Source: Bryobacterales bacterium
Lineage (GTDB): Bacteria > Acidobacteriota > Terriglobia > Bryobacterales > Bryobacteraceae
DNA: 7,106 nt
Assembly (NCBI GenBank): GCA_003132865.1
Contig: PKYZ01000795.1
Coordinates: forward strand, 1-7,106
Direction: 5' to 3'
Shown here: piece by piece, positions 1 through 5,259 of the stretch
How positions within the stretch are numbered: the stretch's first letter is position 1
How the letters are laid out: the number at the start of each line of letters is the position of its first letter
Position numbers and translations under genes: made by a program
The notes under the pieces: model-generated
What the model saw: only the letters and a program-made list of their open reading frames with translations
Databases searched by the model: none
What the model was told of the DNA's origin: nothing

Positions 1-1
1 A

Positions 2-250
2 CGGAGCTCCGGGCATTCCCCGGAATTCGAGCGGCAGGGGTTCAGTCAGAAAGTGAAGGCTGGTATGGCCGCTGCGAAGCAGCAGGGGAAACGCATTGGC
101 CGGCCCAGGCTGAGCTTCGACCAGCAGAAAGCTCAGACCATGCGCGCCGCCGGCGCCTCCATTCGCAAGATCGGGGCTGCACTGGCGGTGAGTCCCACCA
201 CGATTCGCCGGATTACTCCATCCGAAGACGGGACGCTGGTGGTGAGCTGA
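2..250 (+). CDS. Serine recombinase (resolvase/invertase), C-terminal part only
   Basis: The reading frame is open from base 2 and ends with TGA at 248-250, so the gene is cut by the window start or is a remnant. The residues EFER...KVKAGMAAAKQQGKRIGRPR match the end of the long E helix and the linker of site-specific serine recombinases. After the GRPR hinge comes a helix-turn-helix of Hin/resolvase type (MRAAGASIRKIGAALAVSPT, then TIRRI), which in the family binds the recombination site. The catalytic domain with the active serine is not in the window. The few residues before EFER (RSSGHSP) do not resemble the family, so a frameshift or breakpoint just there is possible. A GTG at 53 could start a short product, but it lies inside the conserved helix and is unlikely to be the true start. 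Family assignment is firm; whether the gene is intact cannot be seen. Confidence 0.8.
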   Translation, partial: RSSGHSPEFERQGFSQKVKAGMAAAKQQGKRIGRPRLSFDQQKAQTMRAAGASIRKIGAALAVSPTTIRRITPSEDGTLVVS

Positions 251-337
251 TCTCAATCAGACTGCCGCGATCAAGCAGGCTTTGCGCACGCCGGGGCAGA
301 CGTCGGCTGCGCCTGCAACTTCCGAGTCGGGTTGTGG

Positions 338-399
338 AACAAAAGGGCTCCCTTTTGGCCCATTCCTCCGGGTACCGGGAACAAAAGCCCCCGTTTTGG
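338..399. repeat. Two similar AACAAAAG...TTTTGG inverted repeats
   Basis: Bases 340-357 read CAAAAGGGCTCCCTTTTG, a perfect 8-bp inverted repeat around CT. About 42 bases later, 382-398 again has CAAAA and TTTTG as arms around a C-rich loop. Both begin with GGAACAAAAG and end in TTTTGGC, so they look like two diverged copies of one short motif. The first lacks a run of T after the stem and lies 90 bases past the recombinase stop, so a role as its terminator is only weakly supported. Confidence 0.45.
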
Positions 400-433
400 C
401 GCAGCATTCGCGCCGCCGTTTGATTCCGCCACC

Positions 434-477
434 CCGCCGGATCGCCGCGCCAGCAGCCGCTGGACGCGATGCGGCCG
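434..477. repeat. Dispersed GC-rich repeat, copy A
   Basis: This copy shares a 21-base identical core (starting GATCGCCGCG at 440) with 2482-2502. The similarity continues to GATGCGGCCG at 468-477 with a few substitutions and one indel. A shorter relative lies at 2285-2306. It is too long to be chance in 7 kb and does not coincide with a convincing gene. Confidence 0.6.
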
Positions 478-875
478 AGGAGCGGCGGCGAGATGAGCAC
501 GTCCTAGCGGTCTTCGGGTTGGCCGTTGGCGGCTGACTCCAGCGCGGCGTGCGGCTCGGGTTCGATCGAGCGCCCGGCGGCCGTTCCTCGCGCATCCGCG
601 CCTGCTCCGTCGAGAGCTGCGCGGCGGCGATCACGATGATGCGGACCCTCCTTATTCTCACCGCAGCGGCTTCTCTCTGATCGCCGAGCCAACGAGGCGA
701 ACGGACCATCGCGTACGCGCTACACTCGCCATCTCCTTCTGACGATAAGAAGTAAGACCGAGGGCAGCGCCAGTGATGGGACTGCAGTCGATCACGCGGA
801 TAGGACGGCCGCAACAGGTGATTATCGAATTAGTGCTTAGCCACGGACCCGACCAGTGGTGCCGTTGAGACCTTG

Positions 876-882
876 GGAAAGG
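876..882 (+). promoter_or_regulatory. Ribosome binding site that supports a TTG start at 889
   Basis: The purine run GGAAAGG ends six bases before the TTG codon at 889-891. The upstream GTG at 856 has no comparable purine run, so this site favours the shorter protein. Confidence 0.4.
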
Positions 883-888
883 CCTGCT

Positions 889-1380
889 TTGGAGAACGTC
901 ACGCAATGCCATTCCTCCGATGAAAGACTCGAAAAATACTCGCTCGATAGACTGCCGGAATCCAGCCTTGCTGCGGTCGAGGAACACTTGCTGGTTTGCG
1001 AGCAGTGCCGCGCCCGGCTAGAGGAAATTGAGCCGCTGAAATACGTCCACCACACCGAAGATGGGCCGGTCTATGCGAGGGTCACAAGGTTAACGACGGG
1101 CAAGGTGATGGCCAGGCATTGGGGCCACGACTTGCACGCAGGGAGGGCATTTGGTGATTTTTATGCTGCAAAACAATACCTGAGCGAGTCCTTCTCTCAG
1201 ATGTATCCTGAGCACACCTGCGAAGGTTCGTGTGGTTCGCCGCAATTTCGCGACGAGCCGGATTCACTATATGGCCCAATTCTGACTGGGAATTCAGCAG
1301 CCCTCAGCTCCGATTTCTGCGACCGGATTCTTCGGGACCTGGCGCTAATGGATCGCGCCGGCGCGTCGCTGGCGGATTGA
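889..1380 (+). CDS. Zinc-finger (anti-sigma-like) cytosolic protein
   Basis: With the TTG start at 889 the product is 163 aa; starting at GTG 856 would add 11 residues. Residues 7-45 form a putative zf-HC2/anti-sigma zinc-binding module: CH at 7-8, then EEHLLVCEQC giving H33-x3-C37-x2-C40, preceded by the characteristic LEKYSLDRLPE helix. In the family this module binds Zn and often a sigma factor. The second half (TEDGPVYARVTRL...VMARHWGHDL..GRAF, then an alpha segment ending YPEHTCEGSCG, about residues 56-116) looks like a separate small domain that I recall accompanying such zinc fingers in acidobacterial proteins. I cannot name it. There is no transmembrane helix, unlike classic membrane anti-sigma factors, so a soluble regulator is more likely. 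No sigma-factor gene sits beside it in this window. The gene appears monocistronic. Zinc-finger identification is fairly sure; the regulatory role is inference. Confidence 0.72.
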   Translation: MENVTQCHSSDERLEKYSLDRLPESSLAAVEEHLLVCEQCRARLEEIEPLKYVHHTEDGPVYARVTRLTTGKVMARHWGHDLHAGRAFGDFYAAKQYLSESFSQMYPEHTCEGSCGSPQFRDEPDSLYGPILTGNSAALSSDFCDRILRDLALMDRAGASLAD

Positions 1381-1777
1381 AGCTACACCGAGGCGCACCG
1401 CCGGATCGCCGAGCCGGGCGCTGCGAACGGAGCGCCGAGCTGACGACGTAGTGAGAACGCTGCAATGCAAGCCGGCTAAAGTGAAGAGCGGATCCGGTCG
1501 ATATAGAACTCTGCGGGAGTCGCGTGCCTTGGCAGAACCTATGGTCACAGCATCGACTGGTGTCGTTCTTTTCCCCGCGGCTCGAAGCCTACCCGGAGGA
1601 CTTGGCGGATGGGATAAGCCCAGCCGGAGGGCGCTCTGGCGACCATGTTGGTTTACCAGCACCGCCTCAAAAGTGATGTTGCTACAGCCTGCTCTAGGGT
1701 GCCCGAATTGCGCGCTCGGATAGCCGGCGTTTCGTCTTCGAGTGGCATTTCGCTTGCGGGGGATAGCGAGAAGTAAA
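1381..1777. other. Intergenic gap, no recognisable gene
   Basis: About 400 bases lie between the zinc-finger gene and the small hypothetical gene. Open frames on both strands give low-complexity or unrelated translations. One plus-strand frame (1485-1679) is open without a good start and ends PAPPQK; it resembles a coding remnant but matches no family I know. A 13-base piece at 1399-1411 (CGCCGGATCGCCG) is shared with the 5' end of dispersed repeat copy A. Confidence 0.45.
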
Positions 1778-2005
1778 ATGAATGCTTCAAAGTCTCTTTC
1801 ACAGCCGTCGTCGCCCCTTGATCTCCTGGTGACGTCTCAACTCGCGACACTCAGCGCCTGCGAGGAACAGTTACAGCAGAGATACCACCTCCTCCTACGA
1901 AGGCCCAACGCGGACGACTCGCAGATATGGGCGCGGGATTTATTGAGTCTTCAGGTAAGGACCGACAGACTCAATCGCCTCGTGGACGCAATCTCGCTCA
2001 GCTAG
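1778..2005 (+). CDS. Small hypothetical helical protein, 75 aa
   Basis: I do not recognise the family. The ATG at 1778 is preceded by GAGAAG at 1768-1773, a modest ribosome binding site four bases away. An in-frame GTG at 1742 exists but has no purine run before it. The protein is mostly helical. A Ser-rich N-terminus (about 1-13) is followed by two amphipathic helices, LVTSQLATLSACEEQLQQRY (17-36) and an acidic/basic helix from about 49 to 72 (IWARDLLSLQVRTDRLNRLV). Heptad-like leucines suggest a helical hairpin or coiled coil. It has no signal peptide and no membrane segment. The residue composition looks like a real gene rather than the Arg/Pro-rich shadows around it. Function is unknown, and neighbours give no clue because it is flanked by gene-poor DNA. 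Confidence 0.55.
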   Translation: MNASKSLSQPSSPLDLLVTSQLATLSACEEQLQQRYHLLLRRPNADDSQIWARDLLSLQVRTDRLNRLVDAISLS

Positions 2006-2148
2006 CAACAGCGACGAACGTCCACTGCAGTGCGTTTCGTTGCCATGCAAAACGATTGCGGACGCACGGGCATTCACATCGCGTTCGGACGGTTAAGGCC
2101 ACCCGCCATCCGGCCTCAGGCGAACTGCAACTCTCCAACCTGTGGCGG

Positions 2149-2235
2149 CACCATGTGGGCCAAGAAGAGTCACCTGGCCCATGGTGCGATTCGCTTTGGG
2201 CGAAGAAGGGTTACCTCGCCCACGCTACGATTCGC
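2149..2235. repeat. Two-unit tandem repeat, 41-bp period, each unit an inverted repeat
   Basis: Unit 1 starts at 2157 and unit 2 at 2198; they agree at about 31 of 38 aligned bases. Each unit has a 6-bp stem around a 12-base loop of form AGAAGRGTYACC: GGGCCA/TGGCCC (2157-2162 with 2175-2180) and GGGCGA/TCGCCC (2198-2203 with 2216-2221). The C-to-G change in one arm is matched by G-to-C in the other, so pairing is kept. In unit 1 the stem extends outward with CACCAT (2149-2154) and ATGGTG (2181-2186), with two bases bulged. Translated on the plus strand in two different frames, the units give WAKKSHLAHGAIR and WAKKGYLAHATIR, so a decayed coding repeat is the alternative reading. Confidence 0.6.
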
Positions 2236-2284
2236 GTTAAGGCCGAGCGCCAGTCTTGAGGTGCACGGCCTGCAGCACGCGCCG

Positions 2285-2306
2285 CATCGGCGCGCCAGCA
2301 GCCGCC
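2285..2306. repeat. Dispersed GC-rich repeat, partial copy C
   Basis: CGCGCCAGCAGCCGCC at 2291-2306 shares its first 15 bases with copies A and B, and the preceding CATCGG is similar to their GATCGC. Similarity ends soon after, so this is a truncated or diverged copy. Confidence 0.4.
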
Positions 2307-2475
2307 AGGCGACGGGCCCGCCTCGGCTCGGTCTGTTTGGTACCTCCGCCGGCCCAGCGCTGCTTACCCCATCACCAGTACTCTACGGTGCCCGAGTACC
2401 CCAGCCGCCGTCTTTCTCTCACGTGTTTGTTCGGGCCTAACGCGCCTCCGGCGTCTGCGAGACTTCGGCGTCGCA

Positions 2476-2520
2476 CCGCCCGATCGCCGCGCCAGCAGCC
2501 GCCGGAACAAGATGCGGCCG
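2476..2520. repeat. Dispersed GC-rich repeat, copy B
   Basis: This copy matches 434-477. The two share a 21-base identical core from 2482, then GATGCGGCCG at 2511-2520, with mismatches and a one-base indel between. The orientation is the same as copy A, about 2 kb away. Confidence 0.6.
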
Positions 2521-2799
2521 GGCAGTAACTTCGAGCCGCGCGTTTTCGCCGCTGACTAGCCGGCGGATACCCAAGGTCCTTTTCCGCCTGGGATTTCGCG
2601 CTCCTCACTCGGCCCATGCCAGCGGCCAGTTCCGGCGCCAGGAGCCCGTTGTCCGTCGCCGCGACCGCCAGCGCGGCGGATGGGCGACGCGATGGGAGAC
2701 GAGGCGCAGCGCGCCCAGGGCGTTCATCCGCCGCGAAGCGCACCCCGCTCGGCGCGATGACTGCGCCCGAGCGAAGGCGGGCGAGCCGTAGGCCGCGTG

Positions 2800-2940
2800 C
2801 TAAACGCCGCGCCGCCGGCCCGTGCCCGTGATGCACCACTGGCCACCCCGCCACTGGCCACGGCCCATCGCGAGTGCCGCGGCTTCGGACCGGCGCAGAC
2901 CGCAGCACAGGAGCGTGGCTGGCGCTTCGCTTAGCCCCAT
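2800..2940 (-). pseudogene. Tyrosine recombinase (phage-integrase family) fossil fragment
   Basis: Read from 2940 leftward on the minus strand, the frame encodes LLCCGLRRSEAAAL followed by GQWRGGQWCITG, then a stop at 2802-2800. In tyrosine recombinases the first catalytic arginine sits in a motif of the form LLxTGLRxSELxxL, followed by about 15 residues and a beta-strand such as RDGRWxIVDLxGK. The match in order and spacing is good. The next expected segment (GKHGRxRTVPMP) and the C-terminal HxLRR and catalytic Tyr boxes are missing, and the downstream DNA reads as noise in every frame. It is therefore a remnant of about 46 codons, with no start region identified. It points away from tex, which begins 80 bases to its right on the other strand. 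Moderately sure of the family, since only one motif supports it. Confidence 0.5.
2836..2861. repeat. 15-bp-period tandem repeat CCACTGGCCAC x2
   Basis: CCACTGGCCAC occurs at 2836-2846 and 2851-2861. It lies inside the recombinase fossil, where on the minus strand it encodes GQWRGGQW. It may be a small in-frame duplication or simply family sequence. Confidence 0.45.
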
Positions 2941-3019
2941 GCCGGGCAGCCCGTCCGGATGGGCGACGCGCCGTGTGGCAACCGGATTTGTTCTTCACGT
3001 TAAAATAGCTGCTGCCTCC

Positions 3020-4050
3020 ATGTCCGAACTTCAGTCTGTATCTCCCGATGTTTTGATTCACCTTGCCCGCACACTCCAGGTCCCCATGAAGGGCCTCCTC
3101 GCCACCGTCAAGCTCCTCGACGAAGGCTCCACCGTTCCCTTTATCGCTCGCTACCGCAAGGAGTTCGACCGGCAACCTCGACGAGGTCCAGATCCGCGCC
3201 ATCGAAGAAAAGCTCCTGTATTTTCACGAGTTGGGTTCTCGCAAAGAGACCATCCTCATTGAGGAGCAGGGCAAGTTGACCGACGCGTTGAAGGCCCAGA
3301 TCGATCAGACACTGAATAAAAGCGAACTCGAAGATCTCTATCTCCCCTACAAGCCCAAGCGCCGCACCAAGGCTATGATCGCGCGGGAGAAAGGGCTTGA
3401 GCCGCTCGCGGACTATCTGTGCGGTCAAGAGCCTAAGGGTACGCCGCTCGAAACATTCGCGGCGTCTTTCGTGAACGTCGAAAAAGGCGTCGCCAGCGCG
3501 GAAGACGCACTCGAAGGGGCGCGCCACATCGTAGCCGAAACCATCAGCGACAATGCCGATATTCGCAAGCTCCTGCGCGCCGCCATGTTCGACGAAGGCG
3601 TCATTGTCTGTAAAAAAGCGGCGGACGCGGTCGACGAACAGCAGAAGTTCAAGATGTATTACGACTACCGGGAGCCAGTCAAGCAGATCCCCTCGCATCG
3701 CATGCTCGCTATCCGCCGCGGCGAGGCCGAAACCGTCCTCTACTTCCTCATCGAACTCGATCCGCAACGCCCGCTGGACCTTATCAGAAGAAAGATCCAC
3801 AAACAGCCCGGCGACTGGACTCCGCACTTGAATCTCGCAGCGGAAGACGCGTGGAAGCGCCTGCTCAGCAGTTCCATTACCGGAGAAGTACGCCTGGAAC
3901 TCAAGCAGCGCGCCGACGCCGATGCCATCCAGGTTTTCCGCGAGAATCTCCAGAACCTGCTGCTCGCCCCACCCGCGGGCCAACTGGTCGTGCTCGGACT
4001 TGACCCCGGCATCCGCACCGGCTGCAAAATCGCAGCGACTGACAGGGAAG
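3020..4050 (+). pseudogene. tex: tex, RNA-binding transcription accessory protein, frameshifted and 3'-truncated
   Basis: The ATG at 3020 opens MSELQSVSPDVLIHLARTLQ, and the frame continues to VPFIARYRKE (residues 39-48), the conserved N-terminus of Tex. At 3164-3167 four bases stand where the family needs three, so the frame shifts by +1. In the new frame the sequence resumes at once as TGNLDEVQIRAIEEKLLYFH and continues through LYLPYKPKRRTKAMIAREKG, ARHIVAETISD and YYDYREPV. It ends at QLVVLGLDPGIRTGCKIAATD, the first strand of the YqgF/RNase H-like domain. About 343 residues remain of a protein normally 700-800 aa. Most of the YqgF domain, the helix-hairpin-helix region and the S1 RNA-binding domain are missing. 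Homology stops at about 4043-4050, where a foldback element starts, and the rest does not resume beyond it. There is no clear Shine-Dalgarno; TAAAAT at 3001-3006 could be a -10 box. Intact Tex acts in transcription and RNA handling; this copy is almost surely non-functional, and an intact copy elsewhere is likely. Confidence 0.92.
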
Positions 4051-4100
4051 CCTCCTGCGTGCAGCAGGCGAGCAGGAGGAGTTTCGCCGTGTGTTCGCCT
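4051..4100 (+). repeat. Left terminal inverted repeat of the foldback element
   Basis: This 50-base arm begins CCTCCTG and ends GTTCGCCT. It pairs with 4196-4245 at 39 of 50 positions, best over 4061-4080. Confidence 0.75.
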
Positions 4101-4131
4101 TTAGGTAGCCACAGGGCAGGCTTGTTCGTTC

Positions 4132-4165
4132 CCATGTCCAAAAGAATTCACTTTTTGGAACATGG
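4132..4165. repeat. Central hairpin of the foldback element
   Basis: CCATGTCCAAAA (4132-4143) pairs with TTTTGG-A-ACATGG (4153-4165), with one bulged A and a loop containing GAATTC. It gives 12 bp of stem at the middle of the element. Confidence 0.7.
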
Positions 4166-4195
4166 CTCTCTCCGGAGCCGCGCGCTAACGATCCG

Positions 4196-4245
4196 AGGCG
4201 AAAAACTGGCGAATATCCTCCTACTCGCCTGCTGCTACCAGAAGG
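4196..4245 (-). repeat. Right terminal inverted repeat of the foldback element
   Basis: This is the reverse-complement partner of 4051-4100. It starts AGGCGAAAA and ends CCAGAAGG. The best-conserved part is 4216-4235. Confidence 0.75.
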
Positions 4246-4306
4246 TCTCGATGGGCCGCCACCGCTAATCGATTGATTGGATTCGCTCTTACAGTTTCAA
4301 ACCGTG

Positions 4307-4312
4307 TATACT
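4307..4312 (+). promoter_or_regulatory. Possible -10 box of the amidase/immunity unit
   Basis: TATACT lies 40 bases before the amidase ATG, in an AT-richer stretch (4265-4315) that contrasts with the GC-rich surroundings. No -35 hexamer with good sequence and 16-18 base spacing is visible; TTCGCT at 4282 would leave 19. The promoter lies outside the foldback element, 62 bases past its right end. Confidence 0.4.
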
Positions 4313-4336
4313 TGATCCCGAGAAGACCGCAGGCAA

Positions 4337-4343
4337 AAGGAGG
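4337..4343 (+). promoter_or_regulatory. Strong Shine-Dalgarno of the amidase gene
   Basis: AAGGAGG, the strongest ribosome binding site in the window, ends nine bases before the ATG at 4353 and fixes that start. Confidence 0.8.
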
Positions 4344-4352
4344 ATCCGGGAA

Positions 4353-4724
4353 ATGGCTTATATCGCGAAAGATCCGGAATCGTACAAGGACACAGTCGTA
4401 GGCACGGGACAATGCGTTCCGTTCGTCCAAAAAGCAAGTGGTGCGCCCGTCACGTCTGCATGGAAGCGCGGCACCAAGGTCCGGGGGACTTCGGCAATTC
4501 AAAAAGGCACAGCCATCGCAACGTTCGACGCCAACGGCAAGTACACGAACAGCACGGATGGCACGTCTCATGCCGCCATCTATGTCGGGCAAGACGCAGC
4601 CGGGCTGCAAGTTTGGGATCAGTGGACCGCACAGCCGGTTCACCAACGCACTATCCGATTTCAAGGAGGAGCAGCCGGCGTCAAACCAGTAAACGACGGA
4701 GACGCCTTCTATGTTATTGAATAA
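4353..4724 (+). CDS. BPSL0067-like small amidase (NlpC/P60/CHAP style), probable peptidoglycan-targeting effector
   Basis: The 123-aa product carries the pattern of the BPSL0067 family: GTGQCVPFVQ with the likely catalytic Cys21; APVTSAWKRGTKVRG (31-45); KGTAIATF (51-58); then TDGTSHAAIYV with the likely catalytic His73; VWDQW (87-91), which may supply the third residue; and the C-terminal QPVHQRTIRF...NDGDAFYVIE. Length and motif order are complete. Proteins of this fold cut amide bonds, usually in peptidoglycan stem peptides. It has no signal peptide and no membrane helix, so reaching the cell wall would need a dedicated export route such as a type VI or similar secretion system; none is encoded here. 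The stop codon overlaps the next gene, which encodes a secreted protein, as in amidase effector/immunity pairs. A housekeeping or lysis role is the alternative. Family recognition is good; effector function is inferred from fold and neighbour. Confidence 0.82.
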   Translation: MAYIAKDPESYKDTVVGTGQCVPFVQKASGAPVTSAWKRGTKVRGTSAIQKGTAIATFDANGKYTNSTDGTSHAAIYVGQDAAGLQVWDQWTAQPVHQRTIRFQGGAAGVKPVNDGDAFYVIE

Positions 4725-5172
4725 GCGCGCGCTCACCCGTACTTTCTGCTTATACTCGCTGGTGTACGCAGTTGCACCCCACGCCACCGCACAGCAGCCG
4801 CCCCTGGTTAACGCTGTTGCTTGTCCTGCCGCAATCGAAGTTACCGAATCGGCTGTGCCGATTTCTGGCTGGAGTGCCAACCAAGCCAAGCAGCTGCGGA
4901 AATTTGAGCGGGTCTCGATTTACAACAGTGATGCAGGCGGCAGGGAATTCGAACTTGCCCCAGATGATCAGAAAGAGCAAGGTAGCAGGACCATTCAAAC
5001 CTGGAACCTGAAGGAATACCGGACAATGAATGTTTTTCTTCGATGCCGGTATCGCGATACCCTCGTGGTGCTGCAAATGGACTTGCCGCTGAGGATCGAG
5101 AAATGCACGCTCCGATTTGTAGCTAACAAGAAGGGTATGATTGTAGGACCATCGGAAATGGAGTGCCGGTAG
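4711..5172 (+). CDS. STY0301-like secreted protein, candidate immunity protein for the amidase
   Basis: The 153-aa product starts at ATG 4711, overlapping the amidase gene by 14 bases; GGAGA at 4698-4702 inside the amidase gene serves as ribosome binding site. This implies translational coupling. An N-terminal signal peptide is clear: basic MLLNKRALTR, hydrophobic TFCLYSLVYAVA, then a cleavage site after about HATA (residue 27). The mature part has four cysteines (C38, C112, C132, C152), enough for two disulfides in an oxidising compartment. The motifs ACPAAIEV, TIQTWNL, FLRCRYRDTLVVL and LPLRIEKC resemble the STY0301 family as I remember it, which is often encoded beside BPSL0067-type proteins. 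A periplasmic inhibitor of the amidase that protects the producing cell fits the order, the overlap and the location. Binding itself is inference. No lipobox is visible. Confidence 0.78.
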   Translation: MLLNKRALTRTFCLYSLVYAVAPHATAQQPPLVNAVACPAAIEVTESAVPISGWSANQAKQLRKFERVSIYNSDAGGREFELAPDDQKEQGSRTIQTWNLKEYRTMNVFLRCRYRDTLVVLQMDLPLRIEKCTLRFVANKKGMIVGPSEMECR

Positions 5173-5259
5173 CGAACTCCTAATTACTTAGCCGCGCCTT
5201 TTTCGGGTCCAGGCCGCCAGTTTATCCACATCAATCATGGCTGTAGTGCTGTAGTTTAG

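Larger units (their letters stand above)
251..888. other. Intergenic gap with hairpins and a dispersed repeat, no convincing gene
   Basis: About 640 bases separate the recombinase end from the zinc-finger gene. Several overlapping open frames exist on both strands, but they are Arg/Ala/Pro-rich, mutually exclusive and lack a recognisable domain or ribosome binding site. This is typical of spurious open frames in GC-rich DNA. The stretch contains two CAAAA/TTTTG hairpins near 338-399 and one copy of a dispersed GC-rich repeat at 434-477. Degraded mobile DNA is the most likely origin, by inference. Confidence 0.55.
2006..2799. other. GC-rich gene-poor region with repeats and decayed sequence
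   Basis: Long open frames cross this region on both strands, but they are Arg/Ala/Pro-rich, overlap each other and have no recognisable domain or ribosome binding site. The region holds a two-unit tandem hairpin repeat (2149-2235), dispersed repeat copies C (2285-2306) and B (2476-2520), and leads into a fossil tyrosine recombinase on the minus strand. The 14-mer GGATGGGCGACGCG occurs at 2678-2691 and again at 2957-2970. I read it as an accumulation of degraded mobile DNA. Confidence 0.5.
4051..4245. mobile_element. 195-bp foldback element (MITE-like) ending the tex remnant
   Basis: Bases 4051-4100 and the reverse complement of 4196-4245 align without gaps over 50 bases with 39 identities. 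The core GCAGCAGGCGAGYAGGAGGA has one variable position. Both arms end inward with TTCGCCT and outward with CCT. The centre (4132-4165) forms another hairpin, so the element is close to a single large palindrome with its axis near 4148. It has no coding capacity, as expected for a non-autonomous miniature element mobilised in trans. No target-site duplication is evident. That fits loss of the right flank, because tex stops at the left edge and does not continue on the right. The transposase family cannot be named from the ends alone. Alternatives are a structured RNA-coding element or a large REP-like palindrome. Confidence 0.75.

Noticed and set aside
257..814. 185-codon open frame on the minus strand
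   Set aside because: Arg/Ala/Pro/Ser-rich low-complexity translation with no domain, overlapping open frames on both strands and crossing hairpins and a dispersed repeat.
1485..1679. Open plus-strand frame without a start, containing SPRLEAYPEDLADG and ending PAPPQK
   Set aside because: It looks slightly coding but has no start, no ribosome binding site and no family match; at most a remnant.
2149..2235. Possible CRISPR array
   Set aside because: Only two units with about 80% identity and no distinct spacers; the units are contiguous tandem repeats and no cas genes are present.
2372..3202. 276-codon open frame on the minus strand across the GC-rich region and the start of tex
   Set aside because: It runs antisense through conserved tex sequence, is rich in Arg/Ala/Pro, has no domain and no ribosome binding site. 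Only its neighbouring frame contains recognisable recombinase sequence.
3141..3983. 280-codon open frame on the minus strand within tex
   Set aside because: It is a shadow of the strongly conserved tex coding strand; GC-rich third positions keep the opposite frame free of stops.
4051..4245. Possible retron msr/msd or integron attC site
   Set aside because: No reverse transcriptase or integron integrase is in the window, and 50-bp ungapped end repeats fit a miniature transposable element better.
4221..4889. 222-codon open frame on the minus strand opposite the amidase pair
   Set aside because: The plus-strand frames show recognisable families, a strong ribosome binding site and a signal peptide; the minus frame shows none.
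5188..5238. Short minus-strand open frame, MIDVDKLAAWTRKRRG, just after the 239-aa gene
   Set aside because: Only 16 codons, no ribosome binding site, no known relative; not distinguishable from chance.
5173..5259. Terminator between the converging genes
   Set aside because: A short T run at 5199-5203 exists, but no stable stem directly precedes it on either strand.
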